From CAZXFH01 sp964640055 (lineage in GTDB: Bacteria; Fidelibacterota; UBA2242; JAFGTP01), in NCBI GenBank assembly GCA_964640055.1, contig CAZXFH010000024.1:1-48207 (forward strand): a stretch of DNA of 48,207 nt. The letters run 5' to 3'. Each line of letters starts with the position of its first letter. Within the stretch, counting starts at the first letter, position 1. The position numbers were made by a program, and so were the translations under genes. The notes below the pieces were generated by a model. It did not search any database and had not been told where the DNA came from. It worked only from the letters and a program-made list of their open reading frames with translations. Of this stretch, positions 48,190 to 48,207 are shown one piece after another.

Positions 48190-48207
48190 GTGTCAGAGAG
48201 TGTTTTA

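Overview
The window (48.2 kb, moderate GC, dense long operons) looks like chromosome of a Gram-negative, probably anaerobic bacterium of the FCB-type lineages. It has TonB-dependent receptors, many lipoproteins and periplasmic proteins ending their signal peptides in ...AQ. Good Shine-Dalgarno sites and sigma70-like promoters (TTGACA, 17 bp, TATATT) argue against Bacteroidota proper and fit Calditrichota/KSB1/Marinimicrobia-like groups. The phylum is an inference. I see no rRNA, tRNA, CRISPR array, prophage or intact insertion sequence.

Region 1 (151-15978, all +). After a ChbG/YdjC-like secreted deacetylase, a strong promoter starts a run of genes: a metallophosphatase lipoprotein, a GntR/UTRA regulator, an AIR-synthase-fold (PurM/ThiL-like) ATP-binding protein, an ADP-ribosylglycohydrolase-family hydrolase, two paralogous TonB receptors and a beta-propeller lipoprotein. 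A hairpin follows, then S-adenosylhomocysteine hydrolase, a CNT nucleoside transporter, adenosine deaminase, a DMT-type membrane protein and a BtuF-like binding lipoprotein. It reads as a nucleoside and/or cobamide scavenging locus.

Region 2 (16259-39229, all +) is a purine-degradation and molybdenum-hydroxylase cluster of the type known as selenium-linked in E. coli (ygeW-ygeY-ssnA-ygfK and xdh genes). It holds two complete three-subunit Mo hydroxylases with opposite gene orders. Around them are an allantoinase-like cyclic amidohydrolase, SsnA, YgfK, YgeY, YgeW, a threonine-synthase-like PLP enzyme where YgeX would be expected, a MocA/YgfJ-like nucleotidyltransferase and an unknown membrane protein. 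DUF364, XdhC, a small P-loop NTPase, a second fold-type-II PLP enzyme and an 8-oxoguanine-deaminase-like amidohydrolase complete it. Two short unannotated reading frames (24 and 37 codons) sit exactly in the only gaps of the first half. Regions 1 and 2 together would take nucleotides or nucleosides from outside the cell through deamination and base oxidation to ring opening and carbamoyl recovery. This is a pathway-level inference.

Region 3 (39277-48189) starts with a broken cation-diffusion-facilitator remnant and a G-rich spacer. On the minus strand follow an M16C (PreP-like) metalloprotease with a clear terminator, a DUF2284 metal-binding protein and a periplasmic DsrE-like protein. Divergently, from a promoter overlapped by palindromes, runs a sulfur-trafficking operon: TusA, DsrE-like, cysteine desulfurase and an IscU-like scaffold fused to a MIP18/DUF59-like domain. 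A rhodanese lipoprotein follows. It could supply sulfur (or selenium) for Fe-S clusters and for the Mo centres upstream, but that link is only inferred from proximity.
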